Source of the DNA: Azospirillum rugosum
Lineage (GTDB): Bacteria > Pseudomonadota > Alphaproteobacteria > Azospirillales > Azospirillaceae
Reading direction: 5' to 3'
DNA length: 64,000 bases
NCBI RefSeq assembly: GCF_017876155.1
Contig: NZ_JAGINP010000007.1
Coordinates: forward strand, 226,249 to 290,248
The notes below the pieces were generated by a model. That model saw only the letters and a program-made list of their open reading frames with translations, was not told where the DNA came from and did no database searches. Below are positions 18,482 through 27,588 of the stretch, in pieces (the stretch's first letter is position 1; the number at the start of each line of letters is the position of its first letter). The position numbers were made by a program, and so were the translations under genes.

Positions 18482-19138
18482 TCAGCCGACGACGATGCGG
18501 CCCTGCATGGCGTCGTGCGCCTGGCCGCAGTAGACGGTGCAGTACACGAGGTACTCGCCCGGCTTGGTGAAGGTGATCGTCTGCTCGGTGACGGTGTTGG
18601 GGCGCAGGCGGATGATGCGGCTGGCGGAGCCCAACTGGATCGAGGCGCCGTGCGTGATGTCGTCCGCCATCATGCGGAACCGGTACGCCTGTCCGACCTT
18701 GAGGCGCAGCACGTCGGGGCTGTAGGCGAACTTCTGCGCCATCAGGTACACGTCCACCGGCCGGCCGCCGGGTTCGTGGCTGTGGTCGTGCCCCCCGGCA
18801 GCGTGGCTGTGCGTGTCCTCGCTCCCGTGCGGGTTCACGCTGCCGTCGGGCTGCGCGTAGCGCTCGACGAAGTAGTCGTGCTCGAAGCGGAACTCCTCGG
18901 GCGCCATGCCCGCCGATCCTCCGTGGGCGCCATGACCTCCGGCCTCCGGGGGCGCCTCGGCGGTGCCATGGCCGCTGTGTCCGCCATGGGCGTCGGGTTC
19001 CGGCGTGGCGGCCTCCTTGTGGCCGCCGAAGGGGAGGGGGGCGGCGCCATAGGCCGCCCAGGCGCCGTACAGGGAGACGGCGCCGAAGCCCAGCGCGGCG
19101 ACGAAGCCGCGACGGGTCGTGAAATGCCTCTCGGACAT
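18482..19138 (-). CDS. CuA-type cupredoxin, oxidase subunit II-like, His-rich
   Basis: A 218-residue exported protein. The N-terminus TTRRGFVAALGFG resembles a twin-arginine signal or anchor helix (8-30). Residues 40-125 are very rich in His and Gly. The cupredoxin domain (about 128-218) keeps all CuA ligands: His163, Cys200, Cys204, His208 and Met211 in CTVYCGQAHDAM. It should receive electrons from a c-type cytochrome. It heads a minus-strand unit with the subunit I homologue and a small membrane protein. The His-rich segment is unusual for oxidase subunit II and suggests extra copper or metal binding. No Sco-like, CtaG or heme A synthesis gene is present in the window. Confidence 0.85.
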   Translation of the reverse strand: MSERHFTTRRGFVAALGFGAVSLYGAWAAYGAAPLPFGGHKEAATPEPDAHGGHSGHGTAEAPPEAGGHGAHGGSAGMAPEEFRFEHDYFVERYAQPDGSVNPHGSEDTHSHAAGGHDHSHEPGGRPVDVYLMAQKFAYSPDVLRLKVGQAYRFRMMADDITHGASIQLGSASRIIRLRPNTVTEQTITFTKPGEYLVYCTVYCGQAHDAMQGRIVVG

Positions 19139-19240
19139 GGTGAGAGTCCTCTGATCGCGTGGTCGGAATCGCTCACGAACGCCGCCGGTCTGGCGGCGCT
19201 TGGCCGGACGTCCGACGCAGGCGTCGGGACGCTTGGCCGA

Positions 19241-19582
19241 TCAGAGGCGGGTCTTCGGAGGGCGCGGTTCCGGCGCGATGTCCCGGGCGTTCGGGATGTA
19301 TGCGGCCCACGGATGCCAGGACGTCTCGACCAACGTCATCGGGACGGCGACCGCATGGTCCGCCTGGGATTCGGCGGCCGGGCAGCATGTGGCGGCGACC
19401 GCCAGGGCGGCCTTGTGATGGTCGCCTGGAGACGGCGCCGACGGCGACGGAGCGTGATGGGAGCCGTGGTGCTCCGCCGAGCCGACCGGGGAGTCCACAT
19501 GCGCCACGGCTCCGCCCGCCGCGCCCGTCAGGAGCGCGAAGGCGAACGCCAGGATGGCGAGGATGTGGCCCAACCGCTTCAT
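19241..19582 (-). CDS. Small exported His/Cys-rich protein
   Basis: A 113-residue precursor with a Sec signal (MKRLGHILAILAFAFALLTG, cleavage near residue 27), a His-rich stretch and a CCPAAE motif, ending in a Pro-rich tail. No family recognised. It resembles in layout the divergent gene at 19972 (signal, histidines, paired cysteines, Pro-rich end), and both probably bind metal in the periplasm. Start at ATG 19582; ATGs at 19594 and 19591 are alternatives. It lies 102 bases upstream of the CuA protein on the same strand and may belong to its transcript. Confidence 0.6.
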   Translation of the reverse strand: MKRLGHILAILAFAFALLTGAAGGAVAHVDSPVGSAEHHGSHHAPSPSAPSPGDHHKAALAVAATCCPAAESQADHAVAVPMTLVETSWHPWAAYIPNARDIAPEPRPPKTRL

Positions 19583-19971
19583 GGTTTCCATCATGCCGAA
19601 GACCCGGGACCTTCCGGGCCGGCCCACTCTTAACCCACACCGTAGGTCCGGGCATTGACCCGCGTCAACCGGCTTTGCCCCTATCACACGCCCATATTAC
19701 ACGCCCATATCAGACGCAGGCGCCGACAGTTTCCGAACGGTCGATTTCCCCCTTGACCTTCCGGTGGCTGGAAGGTGGATCGTGAGGGGAGGCCTTCGGG
19801 CGAGGAGCGGGGCAGGGCGACATTCCGCCACACCCTCCCATCGCCCCCGGGCACGGGCGGCATCTTGTGGACCATGCCGTTGCGGACGCCGCGAAAAGCG
19901 CCTAGGTTTTCAGGAGAGGCTGGCGGGCACGGCGTGCCGCGTGGGTCTCGATCAAGGGTGAGGCAATCGCC
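19583..19971. other. 389-base divergent intergenic region of the metal island
   Basis: Separates two divergent genes for small exported metal-binding-like proteins. It contains a CueR-type promoter (19753-19783) and a short direct duplication of CACGCCCATAT at 19687-19697 and 19701-19711. No coding frame with support was seen. Confidence 0.6.
19753..19783 (+). promoter_or_regulatory. CueR-type (MerR-family) promoter/operator
   Basis: -35 TTGACC overlaps the palindrome ACCTTCC-N7-GGAAGGT, and a 19-base spacer leads to a -10-like GATCGT. Lengthened spacing and this palindrome are the hallmarks of copper-responsive CueR promoters. It points toward the plus-strand gene at 19972 and the efflux genes beyond. 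No cueR gene is in the window. Confidence 0.75.
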
Positions 19972-20379
19972 ATGTGGCGCGGAACGTGGTCGACGGCGAG
20001 GAGGGTGGTGGTGAGCCTGCTGATGCTGGCCACGCTGCTCGTCTATGCCGTGCCGAGCCACGCCTCCCTGGCGCAGCACCAGCCCCCGGCGCCCCACGAG
20101 CACGCCTTGGCCGCGGCCCACGACGATGCCGCCATCGATATGGCCGCCGATGTGGCCGGACCTGATGTGGCCGACCACGAGCACGACCCCTGCAAGGGTC
20201 GCGGCCTGCCCGACGACGGCGCCTGCTGCAGCGTGGCCCAATGCGCCACCATGCACGGCGGCCTGCCCGCGGTGTCGTTCGAACCGTTCGTCCCACACGC
20301 GGACAAGGCCAGCCATCGCGCCGCCTTCGCGACGCCGAAGGGAATCGACGTCGATCCCGCCCTGCGTCCCCCTCTCTGA
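19972..20379 (+). CDS. Small exported His/Cys-rich protein behind a CueR-type promoter
   Basis: A 135-residue protein with an N-terminal signal sequence (about residues 10-31, ending SHA), many histidines, two further segments resembling metal sites (DHEHDPC and GACCSVAQCATMHGG) and a Pro-rich C-terminus. No family recognised; likely a periplasmic copper- or metal-binding protein. ATG 19972 is preceded by GAGGCAAT. It is the first plus-strand gene after the CueR-type promoter, about 190 bases downstream, and is followed by the Spy-like gene. Confidence 0.65.
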   Translation: MWRGTWSTARRVVVSLLMLATLLVYAVPSHASLAQHQPPAPHEHALAAAHDDAAIDMAADVAGPDVADHEHDPCKGRGLPDDGACCSVAQCATMHGGLPAVSFEPFVPHADKASHRAAFATPKGIDVDPALRPPL

Positions 20380-20534
20380 TCCTCTGACGCCACGAGTCCG
20401 TCCGCGCCCAACCTGAGCCTCGGCTCGGCGAAGGACGCCGGTTCCGGATTTCGTGCGCGTGGCCTTCGCGTCCCCGGCGCTCCCGCGCGGAGTCCGGCCG
20501 GGGTCGGCTCGACCCAGATGATCAGGAGGACGCC

Positions 20535-21341
20535 ATGTCGTCTCTCACCCGCAAGATGCTTCCGGCCTTTGCGCTCGCCGCCATGATATCGGTCGCCCAG
20601 GCCCAGACCGCCCCCCAGACCGCCCCCCAAACCGCCGCCAGCCCGGACCAGGGCCAGGACCATCAGGCCCACCACCCCGGCGGCGCCACCACCACCCAGG
20701 CCCAGCCCGCTCCCGCTCCGACGCCTGCCCAGCCGCCTCAAGGCCCCCAACCCGGGATGCCCGGCAATGCGCCCATGATGGGCCATGGCATGGGCCATGG
20801 CATGGGCGGCGGCATGATGGGCCAGCCGGGCACGCAGGCGCAGGGCGGCCAGCCCGGCATGATGATGAACATGGACCAGATGCGCTCGATGATGGGGGGC
20901 ATGATGGGCCAGCAGAGCGGGCAGTCTGGCATGATGGGGCCAGCCATGACGGGCACGATGATGCCCATGATGCGTCCGATGATGGGCCAGCCGGGCGGCA
21001 TGGGGGCCATGGGGCTGCCGTTCGAGCACGTCGAGGGCCGCATCGCCTTCCTCAAGGCGGAGCTTGGGATCACCGACGCCCAGGCGCAGCCGTGGAACGC
21101 CTTCGCCGACGCCCTGCGGGCCAACGCCAAAGCCCACCAGGCTCAGCACGAGCGGATGGTCAAGGGGGGCATGCCCTCCTCGTGGCCGGACCGTCTGGCG
21201 CTCCAGCAGACGGCGCTGTCCGCCCATCTCGACGCCTTGAAGGCTCTCGACGCCGCCGCCAAGCCGCTCTACGCGGTGCTGACCGACGACCAGAAGAAGG
21301 CCGCCGACCGGCTTCTCTCCGGCCCCATGGGCATGATGTGA
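20535..21341 (+). CDS. Met-rich periplasmic protein with Spy/CpxP-like (LTXXQ) C-terminal domain
   Basis: A 268-residue precursor. Signal peptide 1-23. Residues 24-80 are rich in Gln, Pro and Thr with two copies of a TAPQ repeat. Residues 80-158 are dominated by Met, Gly and Gln with MMGHGMGHGMGG and many MMG units, suited to Cu(I) binding. A helical segment (165-262) resembling LTXXQ proteins follows, with VEGRIAFLKAELGITDAQAQPWNAFADALR. Spy/CpxP relatives are periplasmic chaperones or metal-stress sensors. ATG 20535 has AGGAGG just upstream. Clearly part of the metal island; exact role unknown. Confidence 0.8.
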   Translation: MSSLTRKMLPAFALAAMISVAQAQTAPQTAPQTAASPDQGQDHQAHHPGGATTTQAQPAPAPTPAQPPQGPQPGMPGNAPMMGHGMGHGMGGGMMGQPGTQAQGGQPGMMMNMDQMRSMMGGMMGQQSGQSGMMGPAMTGTMMPMMRPMMGQPGGMGAMGLPFEHVEGRIAFLKAELGITDAQAQPWNAFADALRANAKAHQAQHERMVKGGMPSSWPDRLALQQTALSAHLDALKALDAAAKPLYAVLTDDQKKAADRLLSGPMGMM

Positions 21342-21351
21342 GGAGGCGGCC

Positions 21352-21483
21352 ATGACGCACGACCACGCCCATCACAGAACGGACTCCCACACGCCGGAAC
21401 CGCAGGCACGTCTGCCCTGGTACCGGACCTGGACCGGACTCGGCGCCGATCGCCCCCGAGTGGGAGGGGCGTCCGGTGCGTGA
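21352..21483 (+). CDS. Small His-rich protein (43 aa)
   Basis: A short frame starting MTHDHAHHRTDSHTPE and running through LPWYRTWTGLG. It is supported by an excellent ribosome-binding site (AGGAGG at 21341-21346, six bases before ATG). Its end overlaps the start of the outer-membrane efflux gene by eight bases, as in translationally coupled genes. The N-terminus recalls DUF2933-type peptides of copper clusters but lacks their membrane helix, so it may be a truncated relative, a leader peptide or a small metal-binding protein. Confidence 0.5.
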   Translation: MTHDHAHHRTDSHTPEPQARLPWYRTWTGLGADRPRVGGASGA

Positions 21484-22690
21484 GTTCGGCTCCAGGCGCA
21501 TGTGGCGGGCGGCGGCAACCGTGGTTGCCGTCTGCCTGCTGGCACTTCCGGCCGGGGCACAGACCCTGCGCGACGCGGTGGAGGGGGCGTGGCGGCTCAA
21601 CCCCGAGATCCGGACTCTGGAGGCGAGGCGAGGGCAGGCGGTCGCCCAGCGTGGCGCCGGGGAGTCGCTGGTCCCGGCCGCTCCGGCCGTCACGCTGCGG
21701 AACATCACCGACGTCCTGGGCCGGAACGTCGGGCGGCGCGAGTACGAGGCCGAACTCGGCGTCCCGCTGTGGCTGCCCGGCCAGGGCACGGCGACCGTCC
21801 GCGCCGCCGACGCGCTGCTGGCGCGCACCGACGCGGAGATCGCGGCGCGCCAGTTGGCGGTGGCCGGGGAGGTCCGCGCCGCGCTGTGGCAGATCGCGCT
21901 CCTTGATCGGCGCGTCGAGCTCGCGCGCCAACGCCTCGCTGTGGCGCGCCGCCTGGAGGCCGACACGCAACGGACCTCCAGGGCCGGGGAAACCTCCGAG
22001 GCCGACCACCAGCTGGCCCGTGGCGAGGCCCTCGCCGTCGCGGCGGACGTCCGTGACGAGGAACTAACCCTGGAGGAAGCCCGACAGGCGTTCCGCGCCC
22101 TGACCGGCACCACGGTGCCGAAGGCCACGCCGGAGCCCCTGATCGGCGAGCAGCCGCTTGACCGGCACCCGACGCTCCAGGCCGCCCGCCTGGGGGTGCG
22201 GTCGGCGCAGGCGCAGAAGCAGTTGGTCGACCTCTCCACCCGCGACTACCCGGAGGTCGGCGTGCTGGCCCGCAAGGAGCGGGATGTCCGCGACGAGCGC
22301 TTCGGCACCATCGTCGGCCTGTCGCTGCGCATCCCGTTCGCGGTGGAGGCCGTGAACGCGCCGAAGCGGGCCGAGGCGGCCACCGAACTCGTCCGTTCCG
22401 AGGCCGAGCAGGCCAACGCGGAGCGCACCGTCGAGACGGAGATCCGCCAGGCCCGCCTGGCCCATCAGGCGGCCAGCGAGCGCCTGTCCATCGCCCGTGA
22501 CCGCGCGGCCGCCCTGAGGGGGCGCCTGACCAACGTCGAACGCGCCCGAAAGGCGGGCGAGATCAGCCTGATCGAGTTCGTGCGCGCCCAGGAAGCGGCC
22601 TTCGCGGCCGACCTCGCCCGCACCACCGCCGAAGTCCAGGTCGGCGCCGCCCGCGCCCGTCTGAACCAGTCCCTTGGAGTTCTGCCATGA
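21476..22690 (+). CDS. TolC/CusC/CzcC-family outer-membrane efflux protein
   Basis: Outer-membrane channel of a tripartite heavy-metal efflux pump. The 404-residue precursor has a signal peptide ending PAGAQ (about residue 28) and two repeats of long amphipathic helices with high Ala/Arg/Glu content, as in the TolC helical barrel. The second half contains the LARKERDVRDERFGTIVGLS strand region. GTG 21476 is used; ATG 21500 is possible. It overlaps the adaptor gene by four bases (ATGA), so the C, B and A genes form one operon. Confidence 0.88.
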   Translation: MREFGSRRMWRAAATVVAVCLLALPAGAQTLRDAVEGAWRLNPEIRTLEARRGQAVAQRGAGESLVPAAPAVTLRNITDVLGRNVGRREYEAELGVPLWLPGQGTATVRAADALLARTDAEIAARQLAVAGEVRAALWQIALLDRRVELARQRLAVARRLEADTQRTSRAGETSEADHQLARGEALAVAADVRDEELTLEEARQAFRALTGTTVPKATPEPLIGEQPLDRHPTLQAARLGVRSAQAQKQLVDLSTRDYPEVGVLARKERDVRDERFGTIVGLSLRIPFAVEAVNAPKRAEAATELVRSEAEQANAERTVETEIRQARLAHQAASERLSIARDRAAALRGRLTNVERARKAGEISLIEFVRAQEAAFAADLARTTAEVQVGAARARLNQSLGVLP

Positions 22691-24423
22691 TCCCCCGACG
22701 CCGTCTCGCCGCGATCGCCGTCGCCGCGAGCCTTGCCGCGCCGGTCGCGTTTCCGGCCCTCGCCCCGGCCCTCGCTCACGAGGGGCATGACCATGGCGAC
22801 GCCCCAACGCCGGTTATCGCCACCATGGCCCCGACCATGGAGACGTCCTCGTCGGACTTCGAACTGGTGGCGGTCGTCCAAGGCAAGACGCTGCTCGTCC
22901 ACCTGGACCGCTTCGCCACCAACGAACCCGTGTCCGGCGCGACCGTCGAGGTCAGCGCCGATGGGGAAGCCGTGACCGCCGCCCCCGTCTCCGGCGAGGA
23001 GGGCGTCTACCGCCTCGACGCCGCGTGGCTGTCGAAGCCGGGGCCGCACGAGTTGACCGTGTCGGTGACGACGGCCGACGCCGCCGACCTGCTGATCGGC
23101 ACGTTGGAGGTGCCGGCGTCCGCGGTCGACGCACAGCCCGGCGGTGCCCGCGGCGTCTCCGGCGTCCTCGGTCAGGTCCGGTACGATCCCGGCCTGCTGC
23201 TGGGGGCCGTGATGGTCTTCCTGCTCGGGGTGCTGACCACCGTCGCCCTGACCCAGCGGGGCCGGGCGCGCACGGTCGCCGGGGCGGCCCTGATCGGTCT
23301 CGGCCTGCTGCTGGCCAGCGGCGCCGCCTTCGCCCACGGCGGCGAGGACCACAGCCACGGCGATGAGGCGAAGGACAAGACTCCGGGAGCAGCGGCCGCG
23401 CCGACGGCGCTGACCGGCGCCCCGGACAGCCCGCGCCGCCTGCCCGACGGCAGCCTGTACGTGCCCAAGCCGTCGCAGCGCCTGCTGTCCGTGCGCACCG
23501 CGGTCGCCAAGCCGCAGGAGGCCGCGCAGACGGTCCAGCTGATCGGCCAGATCGTCGCCGACCCGAACGGCGGCGGCAATGTTCAGGCCACCCAAAGCGG
23601 CCGCATCGAGCCGGGCGAGAGGGGGCTGCCCTATGTCGGCCAGCGGGTCGAGGCGGGCCAGGTCCTGGCCTATATCGCGCCCGCCGTGAACGTGGTCGAC
23701 CGCAGCGGCATCCAGCAGCAGATCGCCACGGTCGAGCAGGAGCTTGTCATCGCCGAGTCCCGCGTCCAGCGCCTGCGGCAGCTTCAGGGCAGCGTGCCGC
23801 AGCGCGACATCGACGAGGCGGAGGCCAACCTGAACGGTCTGCGCAAGCGCCGCGCCGCGCTGTCGCCGACCCTGACCACCAAGGAAGCCCTGCGCGCGCC
23901 CATCGCCGGGGTCGTCACGGCGAACAACGTCAAGGCCGGTCAGGTCATCGAGGCGCGCGACCAGGTCCTGTTCGAGATCGTCGACCCGTCGCGCCTGATG
24001 GTCGAGGCGGTCGCCTTCGACCCGCGCGTGGCCAATGCCATCAAGGCCGCCACCGCGACCACGGCGGATGGCGTCAACCTGTCCCTGGAACTCCTCGGCT
24101 CCAGCCTGGCTCTGCGCCAACAAGCCATCCCGCTGCTGTTCCGGATCAGCAATTCGCCCCAGGGGCTCGGTGTCGGCCAGCCGGTGCGGCTCGTCGCCCA
24201 GGTGCAGGGCAAGGCGTCGGGCATCGTCCTGCCGCGGCAGAGCGTGGTGCGCAGCGCCAGCGGCCAGCCCATCGTCTGGCAGCACGAAGCGCCGCAGCGC
24301 TTCGTCGCCCGTCCGGTGCGCACGCAGGCACTGGACGGCAACACGGTGCTCGTGCTGGCGGGCGTCGAGCCGGAGGCGCGCATCGTGACCGACGGCGCCG
24401 GTCTCCTCAACCAGATCCGGTAA
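22687..24423 (+). CDS. RND efflux periplasmic adaptor (CzcB/CusB-like) with N-terminal extension
   Basis: A 578-residue membrane-fusion protein linking the RND pump to the outer-membrane channel. Residues about 260-578 are the usual adaptor: barrel-sandwich hybrid halves, a helical hairpin (ERVEQE-like region, about 345-395) and a beta-barrel. The first 230 residues are unusual. A signal peptide (1-30) leads into a HEGHDHGD motif and then a beta-rich domain (55-145). Next come a membrane span (about 168-187) and a second signal-like hydrophobic stretch ending in AFAHGGEDHSHGDE. This looks like fusion of a separate membrane-anchored beta-domain protein to a complete adaptor that kept its own leader. 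His-rich stretches may bind metal. Confidence 0.88.
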   Translation: MIPRRRLAAIAVAASLAAPVAFPALAPALAHEGHDHGDAPTPVIATMAPTMETSSSDFELVAVVQGKTLLVHLDRFATNEPVSGATVEVSADGEAVTAAPVSGEEGVYRLDAAWLSKPGPHELTVSVTTADAADLLIGTLEVPASAVDAQPGGARGVSGVLGQVRYDPGLLLGAVMVFLLGVLTTVALTQRGRARTVAGAALIGLGLLLASGAAFAHGGEDHSHGDEAKDKTPGAAAAPTALTGAPDSPRRLPDGSLYVPKPSQRLLSVRTAVAKPQEAAQTVQLIGQIVADPNGGGNVQATQSGRIEPGERGLPYVGQRVEAGQVLAYIAPAVNVVDRSGIQQQIATVEQELVIAESRVQRLRQLQGSVPQRDIDEAEANLNGLRKRRAALSPTLTTKEALRAPIAGVVTANNVKAGQVIEARDQVLFEIVDPSRLMVEAVAFDPRVANAIKAATATTADGVNLSLELLGSSLALRQQAIPLLFRISNSPQGLGVGQPVRLVAQVQGKASGIVLPRQSVVRSASGQPIVWQHEAPQRFVARPVRTQALDGNTVLVLAGVEPEARIVTDGAGLLNQIR

Positions 24424-24435
24424 GGAGGCCTCCTG

Positions 24436-27400
24436 ATGTTCAATGTTCTCGTCAACACGAGCTTGCGCAACCGGCTGCTCGTCCTGGCCGCGGCGACGCT
24501 CCTGGTGGTCTACGGGTCGTTCGTGCTGCGCGACCTGCCCATCGACGTCTTTCCGGACCTGAACAAGCCCACCGTCACCTTGATGACCGAGGCCGAGGGG
24601 CTGGCGCCGGAGGAGGTCGAGCAGCTGGTCACCTACCCGCTGGAAACCTCGATGAACGGCATGCCGGGCATCACCCGCGTGCGCTCGGTCTCCGGGGTCG
24701 GCCTGTCCATCGTCTTCGTCGAGTTCGACTGGGGCACGGACATCTACCGCAACCGCCAGCAGGTGGCCGAACGCCTCGCCATCGTCCAGGGGCAGCTGCC
24801 GCCCAACGTCCGGCCGCAGATGGGGCCGATCTCGTCCATCATGGGCGAGATCATGCTGATCGCCATGAGCGGCGACGGCGTCGGCCCGATGGAGGTCCGC
24901 GAGCTTGCCGACTGGGTGGTGCGGCCCCGGCTGCTCGCCATCCCCGGCGTCAGCCAGGTCATCCCGATCGGCGGCGAGATCCGGCAGTACCGCATAGCAC
25001 CCGACCCGGCGCGCCTGCACGACCTGGAGATCGGCACGGACGTGCTGGTGGCGGTGCTGCGGCAATTCTCGGCGAACACCGGCGGCGGCTTCATCGACCA
25101 GCACAGCCAGGAGTACCTGATCCGCAACATCGGCCGGACCACCCGGCTGGAGGACCTGCGCAACCTCGTCGTCGCCTACAAGGCCGGGCAGCCGATCCTG
25201 CTGCGGCAGATCGCCGACGTGGACTTCGCCGCGCGCGTGAAGCGCGGCGACGCCGGGGTCGACGGCAAGCCAGCGGTCATCCTCTCCGTCCAGAAGCAGC
25301 CCGGCGCCGACACGACGACGCTGACGGCCGAGGTCGAGAAGGCCCTGGCCGACCTGACGCAGTTCCTGCCGAAGGGGGTGAGGGCGAACGAAATCCTGTT
25401 CAAGCAGGCCAACTTCATCGACACGTCGATCCACAACGTCACGAAGGTGCTCCAGGAGGCGGTCGTCGTTGTCGCCGTCATCCTGTTCCTGTTCCTGCTG
25501 AACGTCCGCACCACGCTCATCTCGCTGACCGCCATCCCGATCTCGATCCTGATCACCGTGCTGGTGTTCAAGGCGTTCGGCATGTCGATCAACACCATGA
25601 CGCTGGGCGGCCTTGCCATCGCCATCGGCGAACTGGTGGACGATGCGGTGGTGGACGTGGAGAACATCTTCCGGCGGCTGGGCGAGAACCGCCGGGCCGC
25701 CAACCCGCGGCCGGTGCTGGAGGTGGTGGCGGGCGCCTCGCAGGAGGTCCGGTCGGGCATCGTCTACGCGACGGTCATCATCATCCTGGTGTTCGTGCCG
25801 CTGTTCGCGCTGTCCGGCATCGAAGGGCGGCTGTTCGCGCCGCTGGGCGTGGCCTACATCGTCTCCATCCTGGCGAGCCTCGTCACCGCGATCACCGTCA
25901 CGCCGGTGTTGTCCTACTATCTGCTCCCGAAGCTGAAGCGGCTGGATGAGCACGACAGCTGGCTGGTGCGGCGCCTGAAGGCCGGGAACGCGCGCCTGCT
26001 GGGCTGGGCCTTCGGCAACCCGCGCACGCTGTTCGCCACCGTCGGCGTCGCCGTGGTGATCGCCGCGGCCACGGTGCCGAGCCTGCCGCGCGCCTTCCTG
26101 CCGCCCTTCAACGAGGGCACGCTGACCATCTCCATGGTCCTCAACCCCGGCATCTCCCTGGCGGAGTCCAACCGGGTCGGGCTGGCCGCGGAGAAGCTCA
26201 TCATGCAGGTGCCGGAGGTGAAGTCGGTCGGGCGCCGCACCGGCCGCGCCGAGCTTGACGAGCACGCGGAAGGCGTCCACTCCAGCGAGATCGACGTCGA
26301 CCTCGTGCCCTCCGCCCGCAGTCGCGCCGAAGTGCTGGCCGACGTGCGGACGCGGCTGGCGGCCCTGCCGGTGTCGGTGAACATTGGCCAGCCGATCTCG
26401 CACCGGCTCGATCACATGCTGTCCGGCGTCCGCGCCGAGATCGCTCTGAAGATCTACGGCGAAGACCTGGACACCCTGCGCAGCCTGGCCGGGCAACTCC
26501 AGCAACGGCTGGAGGGCATCCCCGGGCTCGTCGACCTCCAGATCGAGAAGCAGGTCCGCATCCCGCAGGTGCAGGTCGTCGTCGACTACGAGCGCGCCGC
26601 GCTCTACGGCGTCACCCCGGCCATGGCGACGGAGGCGCTGGAGAGCCTGTCCAACGGTCGCGTGGTGTCGGAGATCGTGGACGGCACGCGGCGCTTCGAC
26701 GTCGTTCTGCGCCTGTCGGACGAAGACCGCACCACCAGCGGCCTGGCGAACCTGCTGGTCGAGACCCCGGCGGGCCGGGTGCCGCTCAGCCTTTTCGCCT
26801 CGGTCGAGGAGACCGACGGCCCGAACCAGATCCTGCGTGAGAACGGCAAGCGGCGCATCGTCATCCTCGGCAACTCCGACGGCAAGACCGACATGGCGGC
26901 GATCGTCGCCGGCATCCGCGACGTGGTCGCCCGCTCGTCGCTGCCGCCGGGCACCTTCACCAGCCTGGAGGGCACCTTCCAGGCGCAGGAGGAGGCGTCC
27001 AAGACCATCGCGGCGCTGTCGATGGTGTCGCTGGCGATGATCTTCCTGGTGCTGTACAGCCGCTACCGCTCGGCGGTTCTGGCGCTCATCATCATGGGGA
27101 ACGTCCCGCTGGCGCTGATCGGCAGCGTGACGGCGCTGTGGATATCCTCTCAGCCGCTGTCGGTCGCCTCGATGATCGGCTTCATCACGCTGACCGGCAT
27201 TTCGACCCGCAACGGCATCCTGAAGATCAGCCACTACATCAACCTCGTCCTGCACGAGGGCGAGAGCTTCGGCAAGGCGATGGTGGTGCGCGGCAGCCAG
27301 GAGCGGCTGACCCCGGTGCTGATGACCGCCCTGTCGGCGGGCGTGGCGCTGGTGCCGCTGATGATCGGCGCCGACGCGCCGGGCAAGGAGATCCTGCACC

Positions 27401-27552
27401 CGGTCGCCGTCACCATCTTTGGCGGCCTGGTCAGCGCCACCTTGCTCGACACAGTCCTGACCCCGGTCCTCTTCCTCAAGCTCGGCCGCAAGCCGCTCGA
27501 CCGTCTCGTCGAGGCGCGCGACGGCTCGCTGCGCCCGGCCGAGGCGTACTGA
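24436..27552 (+). CDS. Heavy-metal efflux RND transporter (CzcA/CusA family)
   Basis: Proton-driven inner-membrane pump of 1038 residues with the standard pattern of twelve membrane helices and two large periplasmic loops. The helix-4 segment reads [15 protein letters not shown]. It keeps the Asp and Glu of the HME-RND proton relay but has Ala-Ile-Gly where CzcA (Zn/Co/Cd) has Asp-Phe-Gly, so it is not a classic CzcA. The helix-4 sequence therefore argues against Zn/Co specificity, and the copper-rich context argues for Cu/Ag or another metal. It is coupled to the adaptor gene (12-base gap) and followed by further periplasmic metal proteins. Confidence 0.9.
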   Translation: MFNVLVNTSLRNRLLVLAAATLLVVYGSFVLRDLPIDVFPDLNKPTVTLMTEAEGLAPEEVEQLVTYPLETSMNGMPGITRVRSVSGVGLSIVFVEFDWGTDIYRNRQQVAERLAIVQGQLPPNVRPQMGPISSIMGEIMLIAMSGDGVGPMEVRELADWVVRPRLLAIPGVSQVIPIGGEIRQYRIAPDPARLHDLEIGTDVLVAVLRQFSANTGGGFIDQHSQEYLIRNIGRTTRLEDLRNLVVAYKAGQPILLRQIADVDFAARVKRGDAGVDGKPAVILSVQKQPGADTTTLTAEVEKALADLTQFLPKGVRANEILFKQANFIDTSIHNVTKVLQEAVVVVAVILFLFLLNVRTTLISLTAIPISILITVLVFKAFGMSINTMTLGGLAIAIGELVDDAVVDVENIFRRLGENRRAANPRPVLEVVAGASQEVRSGIVYATVIIILVFVPLFALSGIEGRLFAPLGVAYIVSILASLVTAITVTPVLSYYLLPKLKRLDEHDSWLVRRLKAGNARLLGWAFGNPRTLFATVGVAVVIAAATVPSLPRAFLPPFNEGTLTISMVLNPGISLAESNRVGLAAEKLIMQVPEVKSVGRRTGRAELDEHAEGVHSSEIDVDLVPSARSRAEVLADVRTRLAALPVSVNIGQPISHRLDHMLSGVRAEIALKIYGEDLDTLRSLAGQLQQRLEGIPGLVDLQIEKQVRIPQVQVVVDYERAALYGVTPAMATEALESLSNGRVVSEIVDGTRRFDVVLRLSDEDRTTSGLANLLVETPAGRVPLSLFASVEETDGPNQILRENGKRRIVILGNSDGKTDMAAIVAGIRDVVARSSLPPGTFTSLEGTFQAQEEASKTIAALSMVSLAMIFLVLYSRYRSAVLALIIMGNVPLALIGSVTALWISSQPLSVASMIGFITLTGISTRNGILKISHYINLVLHEGESFGKAMVVRGSQERLTPVLMTALSAGVALVPLMIGADAPGKEILHPVAVTIFGGLVSATLLDTVLTPVLFLKLGRKPLDRLVEARDGSLRPAEAY

Positions 27553-27588
27553 CCCACCTGTCGCCGATCCAACAAAGGAACCCGCATC

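Noticed and set aside
20760..21010. Repeated ATGATGGGC stretches considered as a DNA repeat
   Set aside because: They are the codons of Met-Gly-rich segments of the Spy-like protein; coding pressure explains them.
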